This document shows, piece after piece, positions 44,803 through 53,120 of a stretch of 64,000 nucleotides of DNA (the stretch's first letter is position 1; every line of letters starts with the position of its first letter). Source of the DNA: an uncultured Alistipes sp. GTDB taxonomy: Bacteria > Bacteroidota > Bacteroidia > Bacteroidales > Rikenellaceae. A program made the position numbers and the translations under genes. A model generated the notes under the pieces. It made no database searches, was not told the DNA's origin, and saw nothing but the letters and a program-made list of their open reading frames with translations. Where the stretch lies: NCBI RefSeq assembly GCF_963931675.1, contig NZ_OZ007039.1:1211657-1275656 (forward strand), written 5' to 3'.

Positions 44803-44837
44803 GTACCGCCACACCCTGTGGCGGGTTGCGGCGGTAC
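44803..44837 (-). promoter_or_regulatory. Alternative RNA hairpins between capsid and portal genes
   Basis: Two mutually exclusive perfect 8-bp stems share this stretch: GTACCGCC with GGCGGTAC, and CCGCCACA with TGTGGCGG. They sit in the 68-nt gap after the capsid gene. Confidence 0.55.
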
Positions 44838-44847
44838 CTGGTGAGAA

Positions 44848-45825
44848 TTACTGTTTGTAGGCGTAGGTGATCAGGGCCTCATCGAGGAGCGTGCAGCCGG
44901 CCATGAAGACGGCGCGCTGGCGGTTCTCCATCTCGTCGGGGTTGTACCACATGCGGACTTCGTTTCCGGGCATGTCGGCGGTGTTGACGGCCAGGACGAG
45001 GTTGCGGCGGTCGGTGAGCATACAGAACGACTGGTGGAGCGTCGTGTCGGAGAGGTAGCTCCCCATGCGCACGTCGATGACCGGGATACCGTGGTATGCG
45101 AGTGTCTTGCGGCCATTTACGGCGTCGATGTATGCGGAGTCGGCGCCCTTTTCGTCGAGGTACTTCTCGTAGAGGTAACAGATGTCCGAAGAGGCGAAAT
45201 AGGCGAGCTGGCCTTCGGCCTTGAGGTCCTGGGCCCGGGGATCGGCCTGGGTCCAGAGTTTGTCGAAGAGCTCGGGAGCGTAGCTTGTGTCTTCGAGGTC
45301 TGTGGCCTGGTAGGTGGCGTTGTAGATGGCCTGGTCGGTGACGAGTTCCTTGATGAGTTTGAGGAACCCGTCGAAGGTGTTGTATCCGGATTCCGCCGAG
45401 GTGTCTCCGGCCCACATCGTTGCGCGGATGTTTTCGGCGAGGGCCTTGCGGAAGAGTTCGGTTTCGGCCTGTTCGAGGATCGTCCCGGAGAGGTCCTCCA
45501 TGTTGACGTCGACGATTGAGGCGACCTTCTCGTAGACCATCGAGAAGTAATCCGCAGCGGAGAATCCGAGTTCGGCCTTGACGCGCTGGAGGTCGATCGT
45601 CTTTTCGAATCGTTTGGCGTCGGCGCTTCCGGTCCAGCCTGCGGAGGTGAACTTCTGGAGGATATTGCGCTGTCCGTCCCAAAGTTGGATGCGGGCGGCC
45701 TGGGGCATGTTGTAGAGGACGCGCACGCCGAGGTCCTGAGCCGACTGCCCGGTCAGGATCGGGCGGAAGAAGATGTTTTCGAGGTCGGAACCGGTGTACT
45801 GTTTCGCATTTTCAAGGTAAGTCAT
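44848..45825 (-). CDS. Phage major capsid protein
   Basis: The 325-residue protein has the composition and order of HK97-type coat proteins of Bacteroidetes prophages: an N-terminal helical part, a central domain with LFRKALAENIRATMWAGDTS, and a C-terminal part AYHGIPVIDVRMGSYLSDTT, then NLVLAVNTADMPG. It lies directly downstream of a ClpP-like prohead protease and upstream of the portal gene. Recognised by motif layout and context, without a search. Confidence 0.78.
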   Translation of the reverse strand: MTYLENAKQYTGSDLENIFFRPILTGQSAQDLGVRVLYNMPQAARIQLWDGQRNILQKFTSAGWTGSADAKRFEKTIDLQRVKAELGFSAADYFSMVYEKVASIVDVNMEDLSGTILEQAETELFRKALAENIRATMWAGDTSAESGYNTFDGFLKLIKELVTDQAIYNATYQATDLEDTSYAPELFDKLWTQADPRAQDLKAEGQLAYFASSDICYLYEKYLDEKGADSAYIDAVNGRKTLAYHGIPVIDVRMGSYLSDTTLHQSFCMLTDRRNLVLAVNTADMPGNEVRMWYNPDEMENRQRAVFMAGCTLLDEALITYAYKQ

Positions 45826-45915
45826 GGTTTTTGTGGTTTTTTGAGGGTTTATGATATGAATGGAGATTCGGCGTCGGGAAAAACCTTCGGCCGCTTTTTC
45901 GGATGCGGGGCGGGG

Positions 45916-46788
45916 TCAGTTGCGGAAACACTTGGCATCTTCGGCATAGGCCCGTTCGTTGGCCGAGCGGGTGGTCTCTCCGTAGGAGGGGTCTTCGCAG
46001 GGCAGTACGCGGGTCGGGGCGATCCGCCGTCGGGCCTCCTCGGCGGCGATTGCCGAGCGGCGGTGCAGCTCCCGCAGCTCCGCCTCGGTGTGGAGGATGT
46101 TCCGGTCGGCTACAGGCTGCAGGTCGGGTTTCATGCCGAGTTCCGCGAGGAGGCGTTTCCAGCCGCGTGCGATGTTCTTCGCCAGTGAGGAGCCGTCCGT
46201 CCGGGCGGGTTCGATCACACGGTCGGCCAGTCCTGCGGCGATGGCCTCTTCGGGGGAGAGCCAGCGTCCGTTCCCGTTGTTTTCGGACATCAGGGCCTCG
46301 AACTCCCCGGCGGGGCGTCCCGAACGGGCGGCATAGACGGCGGCGATGCGGGCGTCGGTCTGGTGGAGAAGCTCGATTTCGGAAGCGATTTCCGCGGCGT
46401 TTCCTTCGGTGGAGCAGATTGAGTTGTGGATCAGGTAGAGGGCGTTTTCGGAGATCTCCCGGGCCCCTTCGGAGGCAGCCTGGGCGATGATCGTGGCGGC
46501 CGAGGCGGTGTAGCCGTAGCAGCGGGTGACGATGCGTGCGGGGAGTTGGCGGAGGGCGTCGAGGATCAGCAGGGCGTCGTTGACGTCGCCGCCCGTCGAG
46601 CGGATGTTGACCACCACCTCCGGGGCTTCGATTTCGGCGATGCGGCGGAGGGCGTCGCGGAACCGCTCATAGGTCGCCACACGGGCGTCGGGGTCGTCGA
46701 ACTGCCACTCTTCGGGGATTCCGATGGTCCCTTCGATGTCGATCTGGCAGCAGTCGGCGGAGTTGTTGATTTGGATTTCAGATTTCAT
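45916..46788 (-). CDS. ClpP-like prohead maturation protease
   Basis: The 290-residue protein has a ClpP/crotonase fold over its first 200 residues: NIRSTGGDVNDALLILDAL, then the nucleophile Ser in YTASAATIIAQAA, and the His in LYLIHNS. The C-terminal 90 residues are charged and may be a scaffold-like tail. Such enzymes trim coat or scaffold proteins during prohead maturation. Confidence 0.87.
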   Translation of the reverse strand: MKSEIQINNSADCCQIDIEGTIGIPEEWQFDDPDARVATYERFRDALRRIAEIEAPEVVVNIRSTGGDVNDALLILDALRQLPARIVTRCYGYTASAATIIAQAASEGAREISENALYLIHNSICSTEGNAAEIASEIELLHQTDARIAAVYAARSGRPAGEFEALMSENNGNGRWLSPEEAIAAGLADRVIEPARTDGSSLAKNIARGWKRLLAELGMKPDLQPVADRNILHTEAELRELHRRSAIAAEEARRRIAPTRVLPCEDPSYGETTRSANERAYAEDAKCFRN

Positions 46789-46791
46789 GAT

Positions 46792-47052
46792 TCAGCTTTT
46801 GGAATGGTTGTAGAATGCGTTTCGGGCTTTTTCGTAGGAGCAGCAGAAGGTGTCGGCAGCGATTTCAAGCGCCTCGCAGCGGGGGATTTCCTGGCGCTGA
46901 AGCCGTTGCACCTCGTCGCGGATGGCCTGGCGCTCGCAGGCCCGTCGGTCGATGAATCCGCGTTCGAGGAGTTTGAGGAGCGCCTGCCGGAGCGTGAGAC
47001 CGCGGACTTCGCGGATCAGGAGTTCCGAAAATTTTTCGTCGAGTCGGGTCAT
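46792..47052 (-). CDS. Small phage-cassette protein of unknown function
   Basis: The 86-residue protein is largely helical, with two Cys near the C-terminus (DTFCCSYEKARNAFYN). It overlaps the upstream tail-like gene by four bases (ATGA) and lies three bases before the protease gene, so it belongs to the same operon. No family is recognised. Confidence 0.72.
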   Translation of the reverse strand: MTRLDEKFSELLIREVRGLTLRQALLKLLERGFIDRRACERQAIRDEVQRLQRQEIPRCEALEIAADTFCCSYEKARNAFYNHSKS

Positions 47053-49409
47053 GTTTCGTCAATGCGTTCGAAGAGACATTTTACGGAGGCTTCCCGGGGG
47101 TCGTAGTCGTCGATTTCGCGGAGTGCGGCGGTGACGATTCCCTCCCCGGTGTCGATCCGGAATGCGGAGCGGATGTCGGGGGCTCCGGTCCCGGGCGCGA
47201 AGAGCGCCTCGAATTCGTGGGGAGCGATCCGCAGACGGAGGGATATCCGTTCGCGGGCGGCTTCGCGGCGGACCTGCCGGTCGTAGTAGCGGTGGAGGCC
47301 CTGGGCGCCGTCGCGGTCCTCGAACCCCAGGGTGAAGGGCTCCGTGGTGTCGTCGCCGGGGAAGAGGAAGGCGATGAGCGGATATTCGTTCTGTCCCGAG
47401 GGGTATCCCCAGCGTTCGTTTTCGGGCAGGGGCTTGATGCCGACGTAGCGGACGATGCGGGGCGTGAAGTTCGTGCCGTCGTCTTCGGCGTCGTCGCGGT
47501 CCCCGACCTGCAGGAGCCGGGCCGACGGGGCGTTGAGGTAGTGCCCCGTGGAGTTGAGCGAAGGGGCGAAGAGGGGATTGCGGAGAACCTTTTCGCCCTG
47601 GAGTGCGGCGTAGGAGGCGGCTTCGAAGCTCCAGCTTCCGAGCGTGGTCTCTTTGTCGGCGTCGAAGCGGGTTACGGCCCCGTCTCCGTCCTGGAACCGC
47701 CAGGTGCGCACTTCGTGGATTTCGGGTGCGATCTGCTCCCGGACGACGGGTTGCGAGAAGTCGGTACGGCGGCTCCAGTCGACCGCCTCGCCGCTGCCGA
47801 AGAAATCGGCTTCGGGTTCGATCCATACGGTCCGGGTCGGCTCCTCGGTGTAGAACCTCAGGTTGAAGAGGTGCGCGAGGGCTTCGAGCAGTTCGGACTG
47901 CCGTATGTCGTGGCGGGCGACGTCTGCGAAGCCGACCGTCGATCCGAATCCGGGCCCTGGCAGGAAGAGGGGCCGGAGCGAACACGCCTTGTGCAGCGTG
48001 AGCCGCATCCCCTCCTCGGCTCCGGCGAAGTAGATCTGGTTGAAGTATTTGGGCGAGGTCGGGGAGACACGCTCCGAGGGGGTCCGGAGTTTCACCTCTA
48101 CGGTTGTCTCCCCCGTTTCGTCGATATACCCGTTGTAGAGGGCCCAGTCTCCGGTGTAGTCGACCCATTGGGAGCCGCTGTAGATTTGCAGGACGGGGTT
48201 GGCGACGCTCCCCGAAGCGGGGGTCGAGACGGCGGCCGATCGTGCGGAGAACGAGGCCCAGAGCGTATTGGCTGCCCCGTTCAGGGTGTAGGTCAGCCGG
48301 TACTGGGCTCCGGCCGTGTGGTCGAAGACGATCACGCGGTAGGAGAAGTTGGCCGTGAGTCGGTTGCGGAGGTCTTCGTAGCGGTTGGCCAGTTGGAACT
48401 TGAATTCGGCGCCGGGCCCGAGATAGAGGGTGTCGAAGCCGGTGAGGCGGCTTCTGGAGCGGATCCGGTGGGCGGTGGTGTATTTCAGGTAGAATTCGAA
48501 TCCGACGTTGATCTCCGTCGGCGGGGTGTAGACGATCTTGCCGTTGTCCGTCGAGAAGCAGTTGCCGTTGTTGTAGAGGCCGCTGATGGCCTCCCCGTCG
48601 GCATCGACGGTTTGGGGCGTGGCCGTGTCGACGATGTTTCCCACGGTATTGGCCAGGGCCTTGGGGTCTGCCGTGACCCGTCCGAATTCGTTCCCGGCTG
48701 CGGAGGCGGGTCCGAGCCTCCGGGCCGAGAATCCCATCCTGTTGACGGCCGCGGCGGTGTCGCGCGAGGTATACGCACCGCTCATGTAGAGCGACTGGAA
48801 GAGTTCCGAGTCGAAGAATCGGCTTTCGACGCGGTATCCGGCCTGCGAGAAGATCCGGCTGACGAGCGTGGCGACGTGCAGGAAGGGGTGGTAGTCCTCC
48901 ACGGCGAGGAACCGTTCCGCGGGGAGCAGGTCCGACGAACTGTTCTGCTGCTCGTAATCGTCGTGGTGGACGGGGAAGAACCGGATGGGCGTGTCGTCGG
49001 TCCAGCTTTGGCAGATGAACGTGGGGTTCAGTTCCCCGGACCAGTCGATTCCGAGGTTGTCGAATTTGCTTCGGGCGGCCTGTTCGGCCCATCCGGCCCC
49101 GCCGCTGCGGATTTCAATTTCGTACCGGGCGCCCTTCACGGCGAGCAGGCGGACGCTTCCTTCGATCAGCACGGCCCCTTCGTGGGAGAGTTCGGCCCGG
49201 TGCGCTGTTCCGTTGAACAGCAGGGCGGTATCGGTATCTTCGGCGAATTGCAGGATCGGGCGGTTGCGTGACGTGATCGGAAGCCCGATCTTCAGCGAAC
49301 GTCCTTCGCGTGCGGCGTCGATCGTTTCGGTCCGTGCGGCATCGTACCCGGGTACGGCGATGGGATCGGTTCCCAAGTCGCAGCTCATTCCGTCGATTTT
49401 CAGTTCCAT
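47049..49409 (-). CDS. Large phage tail/baseplate-like protein of unknown family
   Basis: The 786-residue protein begins MELKIDGMSCDLG and is rich in beta-strand-forming segments, with no signal peptide or membrane helix. It resembles large tail or baseplate proteins of Bacteroidetes prophages, but I cannot name a domain. Its start lies six bases from the end of an IS110 copy that separates it from the next upstream cassette gene, so its native promoter is probably cut off. Confidence 0.72.
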   Translation of the reverse strand: MELKIDGMSCDLGTDPIAVPGYDAARTETIDAAREGRSLKIGLPITSRNRPILQFAEDTDTALLFNGTAHRAELSHEGAVLIEGSVRLLAVKGARYEIEIRSGGAGWAEQAARSKFDNLGIDWSGELNPTFICQSWTDDTPIRFFPVHHDDYEQQNSSSDLLPAERFLAVEDYHPFLHVATLVSRIFSQAGYRVESRFFDSELFQSLYMSGAYTSRDTAAAVNRMGFSARRLGPASAAGNEFGRVTADPKALANTVGNIVDTATPQTVDADGEAISGLYNNGNCFSTDNGKIVYTPPTEINVGFEFYLKYTTAHRIRSRSRLTGFDTLYLGPGAEFKFQLANRYEDLRNRLTANFSYRVIVFDHTAGAQYRLTYTLNGAANTLWASFSARSAAVSTPASGSVANPVLQIYSGSQWVDYTGDWALYNGYIDETGETTVEVKLRTPSERVSPTSPKYFNQIYFAGAEEGMRLTLHKACSLRPLFLPGPGFGSTVGFADVARHDIRQSELLEALAHLFNLRFYTEEPTRTVWIEPEADFFGSGEAVDWSRRTDFSQPVVREQIAPEIHEVRTWRFQDGDGAVTRFDADKETTLGSWSFEAASYAALQGEKVLRNPLFAPSLNSTGHYLNAPSARLLQVGDRDDAEDDGTNFTPRIVRYVGIKPLPENERWGYPSGQNEYPLIAFLFPGDDTTEPFTLGFEDRDGAQGLHRYYDRQVRREAARERISLRLRIAPHEFEALFAPGTGAPDIRSAFRIDTGEGIVTAALREIDDYDPREASVKCLFERIDET

Positions 49410-49465
49410 GATACGCTTTCCAGTTACAATCCAAATAAATTTGGATCAAAGTTTTTGGTTAGATT

Positions 49466-49788
49466 TGTTTTTATTTCATTAACAACATATTGCGTTTCTT
49501 GAAGATCTTCCCGGCCAAAGGTCAAGGCACAAGTGACTCCGCCGGCCTCTGATCGAGCCGGTGCGGAGACACTTCGTGCTTAACACCTTTGGCCCTTTCG
49601 AAAGCCGAGATTTCAGAACCCGTAAAAAACCTTCGGTAAACAGACTTTCCACAGCGGTCAGCACGCTGCCGCATGTTCCTGTATTAGTTTACAAAGGCCA
49701 GAGGAGCAAACTATTTTAAGCGGACGTTAACGCCGCAAACATCATGTAGTATTCTCTCTGGGAAAATCCGTTTACCGGAAGGGTTTCT
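49466..49788 (-). ncRNA. Candidate bridge RNA region of IS copy A
   Basis: This is the non-coding 3' end of the element. A long interrupted hairpin is at 49513-49594 (outer arms GGCCAAAGGT and ACCTTTGGCC). TGGAAAGT at 49644-49651 equals the sequence formed if the element ends are joined through one AG. It is the same sequence as in copy B. Confidence 0.5.
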
Positions 49789-50868
49789 CTATGACATGAC
49801 ACTATTGACATAATCAGTCTGGTGCTTGAGTACGAAGTATAATCTGTTGACCAGTTTGCGAGCGACCTTTACGATGGCCTTGCTCTTTGGCATTCGCTTG
49901 CACTGTTCAGTAAAAAACAGGTTCATCGCAGGGTCTTGACGTACCGCCACCCATGCGGCCTCTATCAGGTTACAGCGCATGACGGCGTTTCTTCGCACGG
50001 TAATGTCTCCTGTCCCATCTTTCTCTCCACTGGAATGGCACATCGGGATCATCCCGATATAGGCGGCCAGTTGTTCGGCATTGCGGAAACGGGCAATGTC
50101 GCATATCTCCGAAAGAAATGCCATTCCCGTAGCCTGTCCGAACCCCGGAACGGTCATAATCAACCGCAGCGGTTCGCGAAACCGGTCCGTCTTGGCCAAT
50201 GTCCGCAAAGCCCGTGTCATCTCCAACTTCTGGCGGCGTAGCTCCTCCAGATGCCGGATTTGAATGTCGAGGGCCTGACGCCCGCTCGGTGTGAGGGTTT
50301 CAACCTCCTTCAACCAGGCAATAAAACGTTTTGACCAGTTGGAGAACGGTTCGAGGAACTCTTGTGGAATCCCAATGCCCAGATACCGCAATTGGGACTT
50401 GATCCGGTTCTTCTGACGCGTCGTGTCTTTTGTTATCGAGTTCTTCAATCTTATCAAGGAACGCATCTCCAACGATGCGCTGTCCGGCGTGTAAATGCCT
50501 TTCAGTTCGTTGGCTCGTAAACTCCGCGCCAGCTTGCTGCTATCCACGGCGTCACTCTTACGAAGCTTTTCACTGCTCTTGGTCGGAACATCCCCCGGAT
50601 TGACCACGATGTTGTCAATCCCTAATGCCGTCAGCCGTTCGTGTATCCAGAACCCGCAGAAGCCGGCTTCGTATACCGAATGATATTCGGCTCCCGGATA
50701 ACTCCGCGCCAGAAATCCGTGCAATGCTTCCGGACTCGGATGCTGACTAAACTTCTTCAGCACGGAGGTCTCCGACAAGACCGTAACCGACCAACTCTTC
50801 AAATGGACATCGATCCCTATATAAATCTTTTGTCCTCTGAAACTAATTTCGTTTCTTTGTCCTCTCAT
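49789..50868 (-). CDS. IS110-family transposase (DEDD recombinase), copy A
   Basis: The 359-residue protein has the N-terminal RuvC-like DEDD domain (IYIGIDVHLKSWSVTV with the first Asp at 20) and the C-terminal Tnp_IS116/IS110/IS902 domain (MTVPGFGQATGMAFLSEI, YIGMIPMCHSSGEKDG with the likely Ser nucleophile). IS110 enzymes move DNA with the help of a bridge RNA. It is intact and identical in protein sequence to copy B. Confidence 0.95.
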   Translation of the reverse strand: MRGQRNEISFRGQKIYIGIDVHLKSWSVTVLSETSVLKKFSQHPSPEALHGFLARSYPGAEYHSVYEAGFCGFWIHERLTALGIDNIVVNPGDVPTKSSEKLRKSDAVDSSKLARSLRANELKGIYTPDSASLEMRSLIRLKNSITKDTTRQKNRIKSQLRYLGIGIPQEFLEPFSNWSKRFIAWLKEVETLTPSGRQALDIQIRHLEELRRQKLEMTRALRTLAKTDRFREPLRLIMTVPGFGQATGMAFLSEICDIARFRNAEQLAAYIGMIPMCHSSGEKDGTGDITVRRNAVMRCNLIEAAWVAVRQDPAMNLFFTEQCKRMPKSKAIVKVARKLVNRLYFVLKHQTDYVNSVMS

Positions 50869-50946
50869 GGCTATCGCTATTTTAGTTAGTTAAGGTTTGG
50901 CTGCTTTAATCTAACCAAAATCTCGATAGCTTTTTTCTTCTATCCG

Positions 50947-51933
50947 CTATCGGTGCGGTCTACTCGGATCGTAAACATAGGAACTGTTTTGGGGTCGGAC
51001 AACCAGTTCCAGGGCGCGGAGTACCCCGCGCTGCTGCACGACGGCCTCCTCGGTGACGACATCGACCGGGGTGTAGGCCTCGCCGTCGACGCGCCACACC
51101 TGGGGCGCCGTCACGATCCCGGCAAGGGTCTTCAGCACCTCGGGTATCTCGTAGGCCGAGACGAGTTCGGTTTCGCGGTCGGCTTCGACGGCGGTGACGA
51201 GGTGCCCGTCGGCCGTTTCGGCCCGCTGCCTGGAGACGCGGAGCGTGGTGGAGCGCACCACGGGGAAGGAGTAGTGTTCGATCGAGCCGCAGCGACTCCT
51301 CCAGGCCATTCTTACGGCCTCCTGCGTGGCGGGGATTACCGTGTAGCGGACCACGCCGCACTCCCCGGCATCGACCGTCAAGGTTTCGCACGCGGGGAAA
51401 TCCCTGGTGTCGAGGCGGAAGATCTGGAGCCCGGCGCTTTCGGACCGGTAGCTTTCGGCCGTTACGGAGTCGGCGGAGTGGCCGGAGACGGTGACGACGC
51501 AGGCTTCGTCGCTCCACAGGGTGAGTTCGTCGGCGGCGCCTTCGGGGATGAGGCGTTCGAGCGGCATGGTCGTGCGGATGCAGGGGGCTGCGGGGATTTC
51601 GTCCCCGGGGAGGAAGGTGCGGGCGGGGGCCGTTGCCGCGATGGCTTCGCTGCCGGTCTCCAGGGCTTCGACCCGGACCGTGATGCAACGTTCGACGGCC
51701 GTCTGAAATCCGGTGGCGCCCGTTGAGGGGGTAAACCGCAGGGTCCGACGCAGCATGGGGGCGATGTCGAATGCCGCGGCGGTCGTCTCGGCGAAGCGCT
51801 TGGCTCCCAGCAGGACTTCGGAGTTCACCTCGACGATCCGGGCGTCGAGATTCCCGGCGGCATCCTGTTCGACGGCGTAGCGGATCGCCTGTCCGAGCGG
51901 GGCGTACTGTTGCGGAATTTGGATGAATTGCAT
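50947..51933 (-). CDS. First gene of the phage cassette, 3' end replaced by IS copy A
   Basis: The 328-residue protein (start MQFIQIPQQYAPLGQAIRYA) is beta-rich and unrecognised; related proteins seem to occur in Bacteroidales phage clusters. Its last 12 residues (SSYVYDPSRPHR) are encoded by the end of the IS, so the natural C-terminus has been changed. If one AG of the element belongs to the target, the original protein ended five residues after Asn316, and its end overlapped the start of the 786-residue gene. It is the first gene downstream of a strong candidate promoter. Confidence 0.75.
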   Translation of the reverse strand: MQFIQIPQQYAPLGQAIRYAVEQDAAGNLDARIVEVNSEVLLGAKRFAETTAAAFDIAPMLRRTLRFTPSTGATGFQTAVERCITVRVEALETGSEAIAATAPARTFLPGDEIPAAPCIRTTMPLERLIPEGAADELTLWSDEACVVTVSGHSADSVTAESYRSESAGLQIFRLDTRDFPACETLTVDAGECGVVRYTVIPATQEAVRMAWRSRCGSIEHYSFPVVRSTTLRVSRQRAETADGHLVTAVEADRETELVSAYEIPEVLKTLAGIVTAPQVWRVDGEAYTPVDVVTEEAVVQQRGVLRALELVVRPQNSSYVYDPSRPHR

Positions 51934-52371
51934 GGTAAGAAGGGTTTTTGGGGAAATGTTTCGAGAGCGTTCGGATCCGACTTGAAAGGGGCTGGATGCA
52001 CTCCGGAACCGGAGTTGGCCCGAGGGGGCGGTTGGGATGGAATCCGGAGGTTTCGGACGGGTGCGGCGGACGCGGCGGGCGGATGATGGGTGGACAGGGA
52101 GAGGACGGTGAGCGGACAGAGGAGGAACGGAGGCAGGGCGGCGGGGTCAGCGGGAGCCGGAGCGGGTCTGGAAAATGCCCGGGAAAGGGTCCGGAGCGGG
52201 CCTGGAGGAGATCTGGCGAGGGGCTGTCGCAATCCCGGCGCCCCATTCTGTCGATAATGTGTCGAAAAGATGTTTATAACTGGTAATATCTCCCGGCAAA
52301 CGGTTCGCGGACATCGATTTTCGAATGTTGATAACTTGCCGGTCTCAGGCCGCAGCCTGTGAATTGCAGGA

Positions 52372-52404
52372 CAAATATACGACAGCGGATACCCCCTTGT
52401 CAAG
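52372..52404 (-). promoter_or_regulatory. Candidate promoter of the phage cassette
   Basis: On the minus strand CTTG is followed by 21 nt and then TATATTTG, a good match to the Bacteroidetes -33/-7 arrangement. It implies a leader of about 430 nt. Confidence 0.6.
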
Positions 52405-52417
52405 AGGCGGGCGCACT

Positions 52418-52438
52418 TTTTCCACAAATTATGGAAAA
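52418..52438. promoter_or_regulatory. Inverted repeat between divergent promoters
   Basis: TTTTCCA-N7-TGGAAAA is a perfect 7-bp inverted repeat lying between the cassette promoter and the mqnA-like promoter, a fitting position for a repressor site. Confidence 0.5.
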
Positions 52439-52456
52439 CTTTTCGTAAAAAAGTCT

Positions 52457-52464
52457 TACCTTTG
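52457..52464 (+). promoter_or_regulatory. Candidate -7 element for the mqnA-like gene
   Basis: TACCTTTG is an exact TAnnTTTG match, 31 nt upstream of the likely start codon. Confidence 0.5.
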
Positions 52465-52495
52465 TTCTCTGAACCAACGTTTATATACCGTATGG

Positions 52496-53053
52496 ATGAT
52501 GGTCATAGTTCCCCGTATAGCCGTCGTGTCGTGCCTCAGCACGACGCCCTTCATCTATGGTATCCGGCACGAAGATAATCTGCGTGCCGAACTCTCGTTG
52601 TCATCCCCATCCGAATCCACCCGCCTCTTTGTCGAGGGCCTTGCCGACCTGGCACTGATCCCGGCCGCCGCATATCCGACGCTGAAGGAGGCCCGCCTGG
52701 TCACGGAGTATTGCGTGGGCGGGATCCCGAAGTCGCTCTCCGCGCTGCTTGCGAGCGACGATCCGCTGGTCGAGGCGTGGAAGCCCTATGGCAAACTGCC
52801 TTGCGCCTTTGCGCTGTGGGTGGCCCGCCCCGAGGTGGAGCCGGAGACGGTCGAGGCGCTGCAGTATGCGCTGACCTACGGGTTGGAACGGGGTTACGAG
52901 GCGATTCTGGAGTCTCCGTTCGCCGACGATCCGGGCCGCGCCTACGAGGGTCTGGCCCATTTCGACTACATTTTCGACAACCAGAAAGACAAGGCACTCA
53001 AGAAGTTCTGGGACTCGGGCCTGAAGGTTGGTCCGAGGACCAATCCGGGCTGA
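52496..53053 (+). CDS. MqnA-like (chorismate dehydratase family) protein, internally shortened
   Basis: The start (PRIAVVSCLSTTPFIYGIRH) and end (AHFDYIFDNQKDKALKKFWD) match MqnA, the first enzyme of the futalosine menaquinone pathway. The protein has 185 residues where the family has about 250-280. The missing 60-65 residues fall after about residue 88, where LLASDDPL joins directly to VEAWKPYGKLPCAFALWVA. The frame stays open across the join. It could be a decayed paralogue or a functional short form. The start is ATG 52496 or 52499. Confidence 0.75.
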   Translation: MMVIVPRIAVVSCLSTTPFIYGIRHEDNLRAELSLSSPSESTRLFVEGLADLALIPAAAYPTLKEARLVTEYCVGGIPKSLSALLASDDPLVEAWKPYGKLPCAFALWVARPEVEPETVEALQYALTYGLERGYEAILESPFADDPGRAYEGLAHFDYIFDNQKDKALKKFWDSGLKVGPRTNPG

Positions 53054-53120
53054 AGGGCATAGCGGACCGCAAGGCCCGCCTCTCTGTCCACGGATTCACG
53101 AACTTTATAGAGAGCCTTTC

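Larger units (their letters stand above)
49416..50985 (-). mobile_element. IS110-family insertion sequence, copy A (1,570 bp)
   Basis: Comparison with copy B at 61216-62785 defines both ends: the two copies match across 1,570 bp in opposite orientation and diverge outside. Both ends of the element read AG. A subterminal 13-bp inverted repeat (TTTTGGTTAGATT) lies at 50908-50920 and 49453-49465. The long 3' non-coding end and subterminal repeats fit the IS1111 group. No longer target duplication is seen. Confidence 0.93.
51934..52495. other. 562-bp non-coding region between phage cassette and mqnA-like gene
   Basis: No gene is supported; frames here are shadows. About 51960-52220 is strongly pyrimidine-rich and G-poor on the minus strand, which would be the transcribed leader of the phage cassette. 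Two copies of CCGCTCCGG occur there. The other half is AT-richer and holds two divergent promoters and an inverted repeat. Confidence 0.6.

Noticed and set aside
49407..51933. Treating the two tail-like genes as one gene split by the IS
   Set aside because: The frames join only if no base is duplicated. Both IS tips read AG, and keeping one AG restores a stop and an overlapping start, the arrangement seen elsewhere in this operon. It is kept as an alternative in the findings.
52326..52426. DnaA-box-like sequences (TTATCAACA on the minus strand, TTTTCCACA) as a replication origin
   Set aside because: There are only two sites, each with a mismatch, and no dnaA, dnaN or origin-like unwinding region nearby.
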